A stretch of DNA of 64,000 bases, taken from assembly GCF_900070325.1 (NCBI RefSeq), contig NZ_LN879430.1, forward strand, positions 1,109,379-1,173,378. Direction: 5' to 3'. Under the pieces are notes generated by a model. The model was not told the origin of the DNA. It saw only the letters and a list, made by a program, of their open reading frames with translations, and ran no database searches. Position 1 is the stretch's first letter, and every line of letters starts with the position of its first letter. The DNA is from Herbinix luporum (lineage in GTDB: Bacteria; Bacillota; Clostridia; Lachnospirales; Lachnospiraceae). Below, piece by piece: positions 20,465 through 30,163 of the stretch. A program made the translations under genes and the position numbers.

Positions 20465-20500
20465 TTCGCGTGGTAGCGAATTATCACGTTACCATGCGAA
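20465..20500 (+). promoter_or_regulatory. Stem-loop / dyad at the 5' end of the his transcript
   Basis: TTCGCGTGGTAGCG (20465-20478) can pair over all 14 positions with CGTTACCATGCGAA (20487-20500), two of the pairs being G-U, around an 8-base loop. It starts about 5 bases after the predicted transcript start and ends 30 bases before hisZ. There is no T-run, so it is not a terminator. It could be an operator, an mRNA-stabilising 5' hairpin, or a protein-binding RNA element. No T-box features (specifier loop, antiterminator with TGGN) were found in the 70-base leader. Confidence 0.7.
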
Positions 20501-20529
20501 AGTATTATAAAAAAAGGTTGGTGTTATAT

Positions 20530-21843
20530 ATGAAAGATAAATTACTCCACACTCCTGAAGGGGTAAGAGATATTTATGGTACTGAATGTGCCGCCAAACT
20601 GATCTTGCAAAAGAAATTAGATCAGGTACTTAAGCTATATGGATTTAGGGATATTCAGACACCAAGCTTTGAATTTTTTGATATATTTAATCAGGAACGG
20701 GGAACAGTTTCTTCAAAGGATATGTACAAATTATTTGACAAGGAAGGAAACACCATGGTCCTTCGCCCCGATATTACACCTTCCATAGCCAGATGTGTGG
20801 CAAAATATTATAAAGAAGAAGAACTTCCCATACGTCTTTGCTATATAGGTAATACCTATATTAATAGCACCACATATCAGGGGAAGCTAAATGAAGTAAC
20901 TCAGCTTGGGGCTGAACTGGTCAATGACGACAGTGTTGATGCCGATGCACAGATGCTTGCTATTACAATAGAATGCCTATTAAAGGCCGGACTCAAAGAA
21001 TTTCAACTAGAGATTGGTAACGCAGACTTTTTTAGATCATTAATATCTGAAGCAGGTTTTGATGATGAAGAGGATATTGTAAAGCTAAAAACATCAATAG
21101 AAAATAAAAGTATGTTCGGCGTCGAAGACCTGGTTAAAAATAAGAAGATTAGTCAGGAATTAAAAGAAATATTTTTAAAGCTTCCTGAATTATTTGGTTC
21201 CATAGAAATATTAGATTATGCAAAAAGTCTGACAAATAACCCCCGTGCCATTAAAGCTATAAATAGATTAGAAGAACTTTATGATATTATGGCCATATAT
21301 GGCTTTGAAAAATATATTTCATTTGATCTTGGTATGCTTAGTAAATATGACTATTATACCGGCCTTATCTTTAAGGCTTATACATATAAGACCGGAGAGG
21401 CCATTGTAACCGGCGGCCGATATGACAATCTAGTAGGACAATTTGGTAAGAATTGCCCTGCCATAGGTCTTGCCATAGTAATTGATAATTTAATGACGGC
21501 ATTAAGCAGACAGAAATTATTACCCCGGATAGAAGCTTCCGATACTATGATTCTTTATAGGCAAGAGTATAGAAAACATGCCATAGCCTTAGCTAATTAT
21601 TTCCGAAAAGAAGGGAATAATGTTATTCTACAGCTGTCGAATGCCCATATATCAAAAAGTAATATGTCCGCAGACAATAAGTCTATGGATATCTTGTCAC
21701 TTAATGATTATAGGTCATATATGCAAAGAATGAACATAGGGGGCTTATTATTAATTGATAATGATAATGAAATTACAATTATGGATGCCCATGATGGCAG
21801 TATCAAGAAAGCCGATTTTAAAGAGCTGATAGGAAGTAAATAA
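20530..21843 (+). CDS. hisZ: ATP phosphoribosyltransferase regulatory subunit HisZ
   Basis: A 437-residue histidyl-tRNA-synthetase-like protein that lacks the tRNA-charging role and forms a complex with short HisG, making it sensitive to histidine. Class II synthetase motifs are visible ([56 protein letters not shown]). The presence directly before a short hisG and the missing anticodon-type C-terminal sequence of HisS support HisZ. The ATG at 20530 is chosen; an in-frame GTG at 20470 would begin inside the leader hairpin. First gene of the operon. Confidence 0.95.
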   Translation: MKDKLLHTPEGVRDIYGTECAAKLILQKKLDQVLKLYGFRDIQTPSFEFFDIFNQERGTVSSKDMYKLFDKEGNTMVLRPDITPSIARCVAKYYKEEELPIRLCYIGNTYINSTTYQGKLNEVTQLGAELVNDDSVDADAQMLAITIECLLKAGLKEFQLEIGNADFFRSLISEAGFDDEEDIVKLKTSIENKSMFGVEDLVKNKKISQELKEIFLKLPELFGSIEILDYAKSLTNNPRAIKAINRLEELYDIMAIYGFEKYISFDLGMLSKYDYYTGLIFKAYTYKTGEAIVTGGRYDNLVGQFGKNCPAIGLAIVIDNLMTALSRQKLLPRIEASDTMILYRQEYRKHAIALANYFRKEGNNVILQLSNAHISKSNMSADNKSMDILSLNDYRSYMQRMNIGGLLLIDNDNEITIMDAHDGSIKKADFKELIGSK

Positions 21844-21899
21844 AAAAGAAAGATACATACTACTATAGTAGAATGCATGTCTATGAAAGGGTGGTGACC

Positions 21900-22547
21900 A
21901 TGAGATATATTACAATCGCATTAGCAAAGGGTAGATTGGCTATAAAAACTTTAGACTTGTTAGAAAAAATAGGAATCACCTGTGACGAGATTCGGGATAA
22001 GTCTTCCAGAAAATTAATTTTTGTTAATGATGATTTAAAGCTAAAGTTTTTTCTTGCTAAAGCCAATGATGTACCTACATATGTGGAATACGGAGCAGCG
22101 GATATAGGTGTTGTCGGTAAGGATACTATACTAGAAGAGGGCAGAAAGATGTATGAGGTCCTAGATCTTGGGTTTGGTAAATGCAGAATGTGCGTAGCAG
22201 GCCCGGCCTCTGCAGATAAATTTCTACATCACGGTGAATTAATCCGTGTTGCAACCAAGTATCCTAATATTGCAAAGGATTATTTTTACAATAAAAAACA
22301 CCAGACGGTTGAGATAATAAAACTGAACGGTTCCATTGAACTGGCACCGATTGTAGGCCTGGCAGAAGTAATTGTAGATATTGTTGAGACCGGATCAACC
22401 CTTAGGGAAAACGGTTTGGTTGTTCTTGAAGAAATCTGTGATATATCAGCCAGAATGGTTGTCAATGAAGTCAGCATGAAGATGGAGCATGAACGAATAT
22501 CTAAAATAATTAAGGATTTAAAAGAATATTTGCATGGGGGTAATTAA
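21900..22547 (+). CDS. hisG: ATP phosphoribosyltransferase catalytic subunit, short form
   Basis: A 215-residue enzyme for the first step of histidine synthesis (ATP plus PRPP to phosphoribosyl-ATP). The start [13 protein letters not shown], the [15 protein letters not shown] segment and the PRPP loop in [16 protein letters not shown] are seen. It lacks the C-terminal regulatory domain of long HisG, consistent with dependence on HisZ. The ATG at 21900 follows AAAGGGTGGTGACC; the frame is open from an upstream ATG at 21873 but that has no ribosome-binding site. Confidence 0.97.
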   Translation: MRYITIALAKGRLAIKTLDLLEKIGITCDEIRDKSSRKLIFVNDDLKLKFFLAKANDVPTYVEYGAADIGVVGKDTILEEGRKMYEVLDLGFGKCRMCVAGPASADKFLHHGELIRVATKYPNIAKDYFYNKKHQTVEIIKLNGSIELAPIVGLAEVIVDIVETGSTLRENGLVVLEEICDISARMVVNEVSMKMEHERISKIIKDLKEYLHGGN

Positions 22548-22548
22548 T

Positions 22549-23853
22549 ATGAGAATTATTGAATTAAATGAAACAAGTAAGAAGAATATTTTGGAAAACT
22601 TATTAAAAAGAAGTCCAAATCAATACGAAGCCTATGCTAATATTGTGGATCAAATTATTAAAGATGTCCGTAATAATGGGGATAAGGCTTTGTTTTCTTA
22701 TACTAAGGAATTTGATAAGGCTGATATTAATGAAGCTAATATAAAAGTTACAGAAGAAGAAATAAAAAAAGCTTATCAGCAGGTTGATAATAAATTACTT
22801 GAAATTTTAAGAAAAGCTAAGAAAAGTATTGAAGAATATCATACAAAACAAAAACAAAACAGCTGGTTTGATGCTTCAAAGGAAGGTATTATACTTGGTC
22901 AAAAAGTAACTCCCATAGAAAAGGTAGGAGTATATGTTCCCGGCGGAAAAGCAGCTTATCTTTCAACTGTACTTATGGATGTTATTCCTGCAAAGGTTGC
23001 AGGAGTAGATAGGATTGTTATGGTAACCCCCCCAGATACTAAGGGAGAAGTTTATGCCGGAACCTTAGTTGCCGCTAGTGAAGCAGGAGTTACTGAGATT
23101 TATAAGGTGGGAGGTGCCCAAGCTATTGCAGCCTTAGCCTTTGGAACCAAGAGTATTCCCAAGGTAGATAAAATTGTAGGTCCCGGTAATATATATGTTG
23201 CCTTAGCCAAAAAAGCTGTATATGGTCATGTCAGTATTGATTCTATTGCCGGTCCCAGTGAAATTCTTATTCTTGCCGATGAAACAGCAAATCCCAGATA
23301 TGTGGCGGCAGATTTATTGTCCCAGGCCGAACATGATGAACTGGCTTCTTCAATTCTAGTTACCACCAGTAGAAAGCTGGCAGAAGAGGTTTCAACAGAA
23401 ATTAATAAGTTCCTTGAAAGTCTCTCAAGAAGAGATATTATAAAAAAATCCCTTGATAATTACGGGTATTTATTGCTTGCAAAAAATATGGATGAGGCTA
23501 TAGAGGTAACCAACGAAATAGCTTCTGAGCATTTAGAAATAATGACCAAGGATCCTTTTATGGATATGACCAGGATAAAAAATGCCGGAGCTATCTTTAT
23601 CGGAGAATATTCCAGTGAACCCTTGGGAGATTATATGGCAGGGCCTAATCATACTTTGCCTACCAACGGCACTGCAAAATTTTTCTCTCCCCTAAGTGTG
23701 GATGACTTTATAAAAAAATCCAGTATAATATCATATACAAAAGAAGCCTTAGAAAAAGTGCATAAGGATATTGAAGCTTTTGCTTTATCCGAGGGACTTA
23801 GCGCCCATGCTAATTCCATAGCAGTAAGATTTGATGAAAATTATTCTAATTAA
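22549..23853 (+). CDS. hisD: Histidinol dehydrogenase
   Basis: A 434-residue NAD- and zinc-dependent enzyme that catalyses the last two oxidations from histidinol to histidine. Conserved stretches include VGVYVPGGKAAYLSTVLM, VDKIVGPGNIYVALAKK, IDSIAGPSEILILADE, LLSQAEHDE and the late GPNHTLPTNGTA. The ATG at 22549 is 2 bases after the hisG stop; GGGGG within the end of hisG serves as the ribosome-binding site, so the two are likely coupled. Confidence 0.98.
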   Translation: MRIIELNETSKKNILENLLKRSPNQYEAYANIVDQIIKDVRNNGDKALFSYTKEFDKADINEANIKVTEEEIKKAYQQVDNKLLEILRKAKKSIEEYHTKQKQNSWFDASKEGIILGQKVTPIEKVGVYVPGGKAAYLSTVLMDVIPAKVAGVDRIVMVTPPDTKGEVYAGTLVAASEAGVTEIYKVGGAQAIAALAFGTKSIPKVDKIVGPGNIYVALAKKAVYGHVSIDSIAGPSEILILADETANPRYVAADLLSQAEHDELASSILVTTSRKLAEEVSTEINKFLESLSRRDIIKKSLDNYGYLLLAKNMDEAIEVTNEIASEHLEIMTKDPFMDMTRIKNAGAIFIGEYSSEPLGDYMAGPNHTLPTNGTAKFFSPLSVDDFIKKSSIISYTKEALEKVHKDIEAFALSEGLSAHANSIAVRFDENYSN

Positions 23854-23865
23854 GTTTGACATCTA

Positions 23866-23890
23866 AAACTTAGGTTGGTAAACTAAGTTT
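23866..23890 (+). other. Small intercistronic hairpin between hisD and hisB
   Basis: AAACTTAG (23866-23873) and CTAAGTTT (23883-23890) form an 8-bp stem with a 9-base loop. No T-run follows; it may protect or process the mRNA. Confidence 0.45.
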
Positions 23891-23915
23891 AAAAGATTAG
23901 GGAGGATGATCCTTA

Positions 23916-24506
23916 ATGGATGGTAGATATACCAAGGTAAATCGTAAAACAAATGAAACCGATATCCAGCTGGAATTTAATCTTGACGGTCAGGGAAAAT
24001 GCCAGATAGAAACCGGTATAGGTTTCTTTAATCATATGCTGGACAGTTTTGCCCGTCATGGATTTTTTGATATGAAGCTTACAGTTAAGGGGGATCTTCA
24101 TGTAGATGCCCATCATACAGTAGAAGATACGGGAATAGTTCTGGGACAAGCCATTAAAGAAGCCCTAAAAGATAAAAAGGGCATAAGCCGCTATGGTTAT
24201 TTTATCCTTCCTATGGATGAAGCCTTAGTATGTTGCGCAGTTGATTTGTCCGGTCGTCCCTATCTTTCCTATGACTTAAAATTTGATGCCCCCATGATAG
24301 GTCAAATGGATACAGAACTTATTAGAGAGTTTTTTTATGCGGTTTCTTACAGTGCCGGTATGAATCTTCATATAAAACTCCTAAACGGTTTAAATAACCA
24401 TCATATTGCAGAAGCGGCTTTTAAAGCTTTTGCTAAAGCACTGGACATGGCCAGTGGATTTGATAAAAGAATTACTAGTGTTTTATCCACAAAAGGCGTT
24501 ATTTAA
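23916..24506 (+). CDS. hisB: Imidazoleglycerol-phosphate dehydratase
   Basis: A 196-residue monofunctional IGPD (no fused HisN phosphatase). The manganese-binding signatures are clear: GIGFFNHMLDSFARHG, GDLHVDAHHTVEDTGIVLGQA, and later NNHHIAEAAFKAFAKAL. It converts imidazoleglycerol phosphate to imidazoleacetol phosphate. The ATG at 23916 follows GGGAGG. Confidence 0.98.
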   Translation: MDGRYTKVNRKTNETDIQLEFNLDGQGKCQIETGIGFFNHMLDSFARHGFFDMKLTVKGDLHVDAHHTVEDTGIVLGQAIKEALKDKKGISRYGYFILPMDEALVCCAVDLSGRPYLSYDLKFDAPMIGQMDTELIREFFYAVSYSAGMNLHIKLLNGLNNHHIAEAAFKAFAKALDMASGFDKRITSVLSTKGVI

Positions 24507-24534
24507 CAATCAAACTAAAGAGAGGTCTTATGAG

Positions 24535-25251
24535 ATGAAATTATTCCCTGCAATCGATATTAAAAACGGTCAATGTGTTAGGCTAAGACAGGGTAGCTTC
24601 CGTGATGTCTTAGTATATTCCGATACCCCCATAAAGGTGGCTAAAGAGTGGGAAGCATGTGGAGCTTCTTTTATTCACGTGGTAGACTTAGATGGTGCCT
24701 TAGTAGGGCATTCTGTTAATGAAGATGTGATTAAAGAAATAGTTCAAAATATTAATATTCCAATACAATTAGGGGGAGGCATACGATCAATTAAAGATAT
24801 TGAAAATAAACTTAACTTAGGAATTGATCGAGTAATTATCGGAACAAAAGCGGCCACTGACCCCGGATTTATGAAAGAAGCAGTAGGACTTTTTGGATCT
24901 GACCGAATTATTGCCGGAATTGATGCTAAAGATGGAGTAGTTGCAGTAGAAGGCTGGGAGAGGCTCAGCCATTATAATGCCGTTTCATTAGCCCTTGAAA
25001 TGAAAAAGGTTGGGGTTAAGACTATTATTTATACAGATATAGCAAAAGATGGTATGCTGCAAGGACCAAACCTACCTTATACAGCAGAAATGGTGGAAGA
25101 AACCGGCTTAAATATCATCGCATCCGGAGGAATCTCTTCCTTAAAGGATTTAGAAACCTTAAGTGAAATTAATGTATACGGTGCAATTATAGGTAAGGCC
25201 CTATATGAGAAAAAAATTGATTTAAAAAAGGCAGTTGAATTATTTGAGTAG
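24535..25251 (+). CDS. hisA: ProFAR isomerase HisA
   Basis: A 238-residue (beta-alpha)8 barrel. Start MKLFPAIDIKNGQCVRL contains the first catalytic Asp; FIHVVDLDGALVG, IQLGGGIRS (phosphate binding), YTDIAKDGMLQGPN (second catalytic Asp) and IASGGISSLKDL are intact, so it is expected to be an active HisA. The ATG at 24535 follows AGAGGT by 8 bases; longer readings of the frame overlap hisB and are rejected. Confidence 0.97.
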   Translation: MKLFPAIDIKNGQCVRLRQGSFRDVLVYSDTPIKVAKEWEACGASFIHVVDLDGALVGHSVNEDVIKEIVQNINIPIQLGGGIRSIKDIENKLNLGIDRVIIGTKAATDPGFMKEAVGLFGSDRIIAGIDAKDGVVAVEGWERLSHYNAVSLALEMKKVGVKTIIYTDIAKDGMLQGPNLPYTAEMVEETGLNIIASGGISSLKDLETLSEINVYGAIIGKALYEKKIDLKKAVELFE

Positions 25252-25272
25252 TTTTTAGGAGGTTACTATTAA

Positions 25273-26535
25273 ATGCCATATAAGAAGATTATACCCTATA
25301 TTAAAGCGGAGGGAGAGATAAATGCAAATCTCATCCGGCTAGCTAAAAGATATTCAGATGAAGGTGCCGATATGCTCCTTCTATATAACTTCTCAGAAGA
25401 TGAAGAGGCAAAAGAGGATTTTTTAAAACTCTCAAAAGAGATAGCAGGAGTTATTGACATACCTTTTATCATTGGCTGCAATGTTAATAATTTTGACGAT
25501 ATAAAAAGGGCTCTGTATACAGGAGCTTGTGGGATTATGATTTCTTTTTCTCTTATTAAGAAGCAGGAACTAATTAAAGAAGCAGCCGGCAGATTTGGAA
25601 ATGATAAAATATACTTAGAAGTAGATCAAGCTACTTTTTTAGAAACTGATAATTTATTTGAACTATGTAATAATCTTGGCATAGGTACTTTAATAATTAA
25701 GCAAGTTGATTCTTCTTTGGCATTTAATAACATACTAAAACAATCCCCCCTAAATCTTATTATAAATGTTAGCAATGATAATAATGATATTATAAATTTA
25801 CTTAAAGCTTCTAAAGTAATGGGTATTACAAGCGATTATTTTAAAGATAACAATATACTGAGATTTAAACATAATCTAAAGAAAGAAAATATTAGTGTAA
25901 ATGTATTTGAAAGTAAATTTTCTTTTTCGGATTTTAAATTAAATGATGATGGATTAATACCTGTAATTACTCAGGATTATAGAACAGGCCAAGTTTTAAT
26001 GCTTGCTTATATGAATGAGGAGGCTTATAATAGGACTATTACAGAAGGGATAATGACTTATTACTCTAGAAGTAGAAAATGTCTATGGTTAAAAGGAGAA
26101 ACATCAGGAAATTATCAGTATGTAAAGGAAATATTTCTTGATTGTGATAAGGACACCCTTCTTGCAAAAGTTCTTCCCCATGGACCGGCCTGTCATACAG
26201 GAAATAATACCTGCTTTTATACCGGCTTATTTGATAAAGAACATAAAGCTAGGGATTCCTACGGTGTCCTTCAGAGTGTATATGATGTTATAATGGATAG
26301 AAAGAAAAATCCTAAAGAAGGCTCATATACAAATTATTTATTTGAAAAAGGAATTGATAAAATTCTTAAAAAATGTGGAGAAGAGGCAGCAGAAATAATT
26401 ATAGCTGCTAAAAATCCTGAAACCGGAGAACTTCGCTATGAAATAGCTGATTTTATATATCATCTTATGGTACTGATGGTTCAGTGCGGATTGGATTGGG
26501 AAGATATTTGCACTGAGCTTAATGACAGAAAATAG
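25273..26535 (+). CDS. hisIE: HisIE bifunctional enzyme fused to an N-terminal degenerate HisF-like barrel
   Basis: A 420-residue protein, about twice the usual HisIE length. Residues 225-320 are HisI (phosphoribosyl-AMP cyclohydrolase) with [23 protein letters not shown] and [12 protein letters not shown]. Residues 330-420 are HisE (phosphoribosyl-ATP pyrophosphatase) with [15 protein letters not shown] and [11 protein letters not shown]. Residues 1-205 align by eye with HisF ([27 protein letters not shown]) but key positions are lost: the catalytic Asp11 of HisF is Lys11, the phosphate-binding GGGI is GCNV (68-71), and the C-terminal ASGGAG loop is replaced by NVSNDN. The second HisF Asp seems kept at Asp118. 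The barrel is therefore probably non-catalytic. Last gene of the his operon; no intact hisF or hisH is in the window. Confidence 0.92.
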   Translation: MPYKKIIPYIKAEGEINANLIRLAKRYSDEGADMLLLYNFSEDEEAKEDFLKLSKEIAGVIDIPFIIGCNVNNFDDIKRALYTGACGIMISFSLIKKQELIKEAAGRFGNDKIYLEVDQATFLETDNLFELCNNLGIGTLIIKQVDSSLAFNNILKQSPLNLIINVSNDNNDIINLLKASKVMGITSDYFKDNNILRFKHNLKKENISVNVFESKFSFSDFKLNDDGLIPVITQDYRTGQVLMLAYMNEEAYNRTITEGIMTYYSRSRKCLWLKGETSGNYQYVKEIFLDCDKDTLLAKVLPHGPACHTGNNTCFYTGLFDKEHKARDSYGVLQSVYDVIMDRKKNPKEGSYTNYLFEKGIDKILKKCGEEAAEIIIAAKNPETGELRYEIADFIYHLMVLMVQCGLDWEDICTELNDRK

Positions 26536-26613
26536 TAGGGAAGTAGACTCTTTATAGTCTATGGTAAACTTATTACAAGAGAAAACTTATAGTTAATACA
26601 GGAGGCAAGAAAA

Positions 26614-29256
26614 GTGCAGACTTATGGTGTAAATGATTTGAGGAAAATGTTTTTGGATTTCTTTGAAAGCAAGGATCATCTTGTACTTAAAAGTTTTCCT
26701 TTAATACCTCAAAATGACAATAGCCTGCTTTTAATTAATGCAGGAATGGCTCCTTTAAAGCCATATTTTACAGGACAGGAGGAACCTCCAAGAAAAAGAA
26801 TAGCTACATGTCAAAAATGTATTAGAACCGGTGATATTGAAAATGTAGGAAAGACATCCCGTCATGCTACATTTTTTGAGATGCTTGGTAATTTCTCCTT
26901 TGGAGATTATTTTAAACGGGAGGCTATTGCCTGGTCATGGGAATTTTTAACCCAGGTAATAGGCCTTGATAAAAATCGCCTTTATCCTTCCGTATATGAA
27001 AAAGATGATGAGGCCTTTGAAATTTGGAATAAGGAAATCGGCATAGCAAAAGACCGTATCTATCGTATGGGCAAAGAAGATAACTTTTGGGAAATCGGTT
27101 CCGGACCATGCGGCCCTTGTTCTGAAATATATTACGACCGGGGCGAAAAATATGGCTGCGGTAAGCCTGACTGTGAAGTAGGCTGTGAATGCGATAGGTT
27201 TATTGAGGTTTGGAATAATGTATTTACCCAGTTTAACGGAGACGGTAAAGGCAATTATACTGAACTGGAAAATAAAAATATTGATACAGGTATGGGACTA
27301 GAAAGACTTGCTGTTATTGTGCAAGACGTAGGGTCTATTTTTGATATAGACACCTTTAAGGCAATAAGAGATAAAATATGTGACATTGCAGGGGTAACAT
27401 ATCTTAGTGATCCTAATAAAGATATTTCTATCCGCTTGATAAGTGACCATATTCGGGCAGTTACTTTTATGGCTTCCGACGGAATTATTCCTTCCAATGA
27501 AGGAAGAGGTTATGTGTTCCGCAGACTCCTTCGCCGTGCTGCAAGACATGGACGTTTACTTGGAATTAAGGATAAATTTTTAGCAGACTTATCAATAACA
27601 GTTGTAAACGAGTTTAAAGCCGGTTATCCGGAACTGGAAGAAAAGAAAGATTATATTATAAAGCTTCTTTCTATTGAAGAAGATAAATTTAATAAAACCA
27701 TTGACCAAGGATTATCTATTCTTCAAGAAATGCAAAACAACTTAGAAAAGAAGAATTTAAAAATCCTGCCGGGAGAAGATGTATTTAAATTATATGATAC
27801 CTATGGCTTTCCTTTTGATTTAACTAAGGAAATATTAGAAGAAAAGGGCTATCAGGTAGATGAAGAAGGCTTCAAAAAATCCATGGAAATTCAAAGGGAA
27901 ACTGCCAGAAGCGCAAGAACTACCACAAATTATATGGGTTCTGAAGAAACTGTATACCAGCATCTAGATCATAATCTTACTTCAAAATTCGTAGGATATG
28001 ATAGCTTAGTTCATGAATCAAAAATTATAGCCTTAACTACCGAGACTGAGCTGGCTTCTGATTTGGTGGCCGGACAAAAAGGTACTATTGTAGTGGAAGA
28101 GACTCCCTTTTATGCAGTCAGTGGTGGTCAAATTGGTGATACCGGTGTAATAGTTACTGATTCTGCTGAATTTGCAGTAGAAGATACCATTAAACTTCCC
28201 GGAGATAAGATCGGACATGTCGGTAGAGTAATCAAGGGAATATTTAAGATTGACGATAGGGTTAGTCTAAAGGTTGATGAAAATCTTAGGGCGGCAACGG
28301 CTAAAAACCATTCCGCAACCCATTTACTTCATAAGGCCCTTCGTATGGTATTGGGTAGTCATGTGGAACAAGCCGGTTCATATGTTTCAAATGATAGATT
28401 AAGATTTGACTTTACTCATTTTTCGGCCATGACCGATGATGAAATTACTAGGGTAGAAAATATTGTTAACCAGCAAATATTAATGAATCTTCCTGTAAAT
28501 ACCCAGCTGATGAATATAGACGATGCTAAGAAAGAGGGAGCCATGGCACTTTTCGGTGAAAAATATTCCGATAAAGTTCGTGTTGTTTCCATGGGAGATT
28601 TCAGTAAAGAATTATGTGGGGGAACCCATGTGGCAAATACCGGCCATATAACTGTATTTAAGATAATATCAGAAACAGGTATTGCAGCCGGTGTAAGAAG
28701 AATAGAAGCCTTGACCGGAAACGGTGTAATTAATCATTATAAGGATTTAGAAACTAAGTTATATGAAGCAGCAAAAGTTGCTAAAACAGAACCCAGCAGC
28801 CTTATTCATAGAATAGAAAGTTTACTGGAAGAAATTAAAGTTCTAAAATCTGAAAATGAAAAACTTAAATCCAAACTGGCCAGCAACACACTTGGGGATG
28901 TTATGAATGAGGTTCAGGATGTATCGGGAGTAAAATTACTGGCTGTTAATGTACCTGAACTTGATATGAACGGTCTAAGAAACTTAGGAGATAAGTTAAA
29001 AGATAAATTAGGTGAAGGTGTAATTATTCTTGCTTCTTCTACGGCGCCAGATAAAGTAAGCTTAGTTGCCATGGTAAGCCAGGAAGCCATAAATAGGGGT
29101 GCCCATGCCGGTAATCTAATTAAAGAGCTGGCTGTATTAGTAGGCGGTGGCGGTGGCGGAAGACCAAATATGGCACAGGCCGGAGGAAAAAATGCAGCCG
29201 GTATAGCTGATGTTATTGCCAAAGCAAAAGATGTTTTAAGCAAACAATTAAAATAA
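26614..29256 (+). CDS. alaS: Alanyl-tRNA synthetase
   Basis: An 880-residue class II synthetase, full length. The catalytic domain (GSGPCGPCSEIYYD, GMGLERLA), the editing domain zinc motif (HSATHLLHKALR and CGGTHVANTG) and the C-terminal oligomerisation domain ending in the Gly-rich GGGGGGRPNMAQAGG are all present. Start is GTG at 26614, 7 bases after GGAGGC. The 78-base gap to hisIE holds a small hairpin (TAGACT/AGTCTA at 26544-26561) but no T-box; alaS may be read from the his promoter or from an unseen one. Confidence 0.98.
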   Translation: MQTYGVNDLRKMFLDFFESKDHLVLKSFPLIPQNDNSLLLINAGMAPLKPYFTGQEEPPRKRIATCQKCIRTGDIENVGKTSRHATFFEMLGNFSFGDYFKREAIAWSWEFLTQVIGLDKNRLYPSVYEKDDEAFEIWNKEIGIAKDRIYRMGKEDNFWEIGSGPCGPCSEIYYDRGEKYGCGKPDCEVGCECDRFIEVWNNVFTQFNGDGKGNYTELENKNIDTGMGLERLAVIVQDVGSIFDIDTFKAIRDKICDIAGVTYLSDPNKDISIRLISDHIRAVTFMASDGIIPSNEGRGYVFRRLLRRAARHGRLLGIKDKFLADLSITVVNEFKAGYPELEEKKDYIIKLLSIEEDKFNKTIDQGLSILQEMQNNLEKKNLKILPGEDVFKLYDTYGFPFDLTKEILEEKGYQVDEEGFKKSMEIQRETARSARTTTNYMGSEETVYQHLDHNLTSKFVGYDSLVHESKIIALTTETELASDLVAGQKGTIVVEETPFYAVSGGQIGDTGVIVTDSAEFAVEDTIKLPGDKIGHVGRVIKGIFKIDDRVSLKVDENLRAATAKNHSATHLLHKALRMVLGSHVEQAGSYVSNDRLRFDFTHFSAMTDDEITRVENIVNQQILMNLPVNTQLMNIDDAKKEGAMALFGEKYSDKVRVVSMGDFSKELCGGTHVANTGHITVFKIISETGIAAGVRRIEALTGNGVINHYKDLETKLYEAAKVAKTEPSSLIHRIESLLEEIKVLKSENEKLKSKLASNTLGDVMNEVQDVSGVKLLAVNVPELDMNGLRNLGDKLKDKLGEGVIILASSTAPDKVSLVAMVSQEAINRGAHAGNLIKELAVLVGGGGGGRPNMAQAGGKNAAGIADVIAKAKDVLSKQLK

Positions 29257-29263
29257 CAAAAAA

Positions 29264-29295
29264 ATCCTATTAGTATACCAAGGTATAAATAGGAT
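29264..29295 (+). terminator. Hairpin downstream of alaS
   Basis: ATCCTATT and AATAGGAT form the outer 8-bp stem and TATACC/GGTATA the inner one. The + strand tail is GGTGGTCTTATTT, a poor U-tract, whereas the minus strand runs into seven T. It probably ends alaS transcription weakly or blocks antisense entry. Confidence 0.6.
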
Positions 29296-29322
29296 GGTGG
29301 TCTTATTTATCATGAAAAATCG

Positions 29323-29350
29323 TTGACGAATGATAAAATTATGTTATAAT
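29323..29350 (+). promoter_or_regulatory. Sigma-A type promoter of rpsU
   Basis: TTGACG (29323-29328), 16-base spacer, TATAAT (29345-29350); about 75 bases before the rpsU ATG. Confidence 0.85.
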
Positions 29351-29430
29351 CTATAATAGTGCTATGCAAAATAATACCCAAACAGTTGTCAGGCACAATA
29401 CACAACTGGAGGGAGGTTAGGTGTGAGACT

Positions 29431-29604
29431 ATGTCAAATGTTATTGTGAAAGAAAATGAAACATTAGATAGTGCTCTCCGCAGATTTAAAAGAAACTGCG
29501 CGAAAGCCGGTATCCAACAGGAAATCCGTAAGAGGGAGCATTATGAAAAACCAAGTGTAAGACGTAAGAAAAAGTCTGAAGCTGCTAGAAAGCGTAAATA
29601 TTAA
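29431..29604 (+). CDS. rpsU: 30S ribosomal protein S21
   Basis: A 57-residue basic protein beginning [20 protein letters not shown] and ending in a Lys/Arg-rich tail ([14 protein letters not shown]), the standard S21. S21 is needed for initiation on mRNAs with Shine-Dalgarno sites. The ATG at 29431 lies 7 bases after AGGTG; an open frame from 29359 runs through the promoter-proximal leader and is rejected. It has its own promoter and terminator. Confidence 0.98.
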   Translation: MSNVIVKENETLDSALRRFKRNCAKAGIQQEIRKREHYEKPSVRRKKKSEAARKRKY

Positions 29605-29616
29605 TTTTATAAAAGG

Positions 29617-29646
29617 ACTTCCAATGATATTCATTGGAAGTTTTTT
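29617..29646 (+). terminator. Intrinsic terminator after rpsU
   Basis: ACTTCCAATGA (29617-29627) and TCATTGGAAGT (29631-29641) form an 11-bp stem with a 3-base loop, followed by TTTTTG. Confidence 0.95.
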
Positions 29647-29759
29647 GTATTTATATTAATTTAAAACTTTCTTTATCAAATCTTTCTTTACTTTAGTCTA
29701 CATATTCCCAAAAAATCATATATTAATAACAGTATCTGCTAAGGATTTTAGGGGGAACC

Positions 29760-30122
29760 ATGGGTAGAAACCTTAAATCAACACATAAAAAATTTAAAAA
29801 GGAAGCAAAGAAAACTTTATATAAAGGTTTAGATACAAAAAAAAGAAAATTAGAACCCAGATTGACCTATCTGGAGGAATTATCAAGCCACCTTAGCCTG
29901 CCTCCGGATATCATAGCCGGAGCTCCCATTATTACAGCTTACGGCAGGAATGAAATATGCATCGAAAATTATAAAGGTATTATAGAATATAATGATAAGC
30001 TGGTAAAGGTGCAAGCTAAATCATGTAAAATTTGCATTGAGGGTAGGGCACTAAATATTCTTTACTTTACAGAAGATGAGATGAAGGTTACAGGATATAT
30101 AAAGGCAATATATTACCAGTAA
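29760..30122 (+). CDS. yqfC: Sporulation protein YqfC
   Basis: A 120-residue protein of the YabP/YqfC family. The N-terminal 35 residues are strongly basic (STHKKFKKEAKKTL); the conserved core is LPPDIIAGAPIITAYGRNEICIENYKGI. In Bacillus yqfC-yqfD are sigma-E-controlled mother-cell genes of unknown biochemical role. The ATG follows GGGGGAACC. The 113-base gap before it holds no recognisable sigma-A promoter, though a CATATATT at about 29718 could be part of a sigma-E -10. Confidence 0.9.
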   Translation: MGRNLKSTHKKFKKEAKKTLYKGLDTKKRKLEPRLTYLEELSSHLSLPPDIIAGAPIITAYGRNEICIENYKGIIEYNDKLVKVQAKSCKICIEGRALNILYFTEDEMKVTGYIKAIYYQ

Positions 30123-30163
30123 GATCCGTTATTTTAAAGAACTGCATATGGGGAGGGGTTATT

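Noticed and set aside
20454..20529. T-box riboswitch in the his leader
   Set aside because: The leader is only about 70 bases, with no specifier stem, no TGGN bulge and no terminator/antiterminator pair.
20470..20529. N-terminal extension of HisZ from a GTG at 20470
   Set aside because: It would start in the leader hairpin; the ATG at 20530 gives the family N-terminus.
26536..26613. T-box or terminator ahead of alaS
   Set aside because: Only a 6-bp hairpin is present and the gap is 78 bases, too short for a T-box; no T-run follows.
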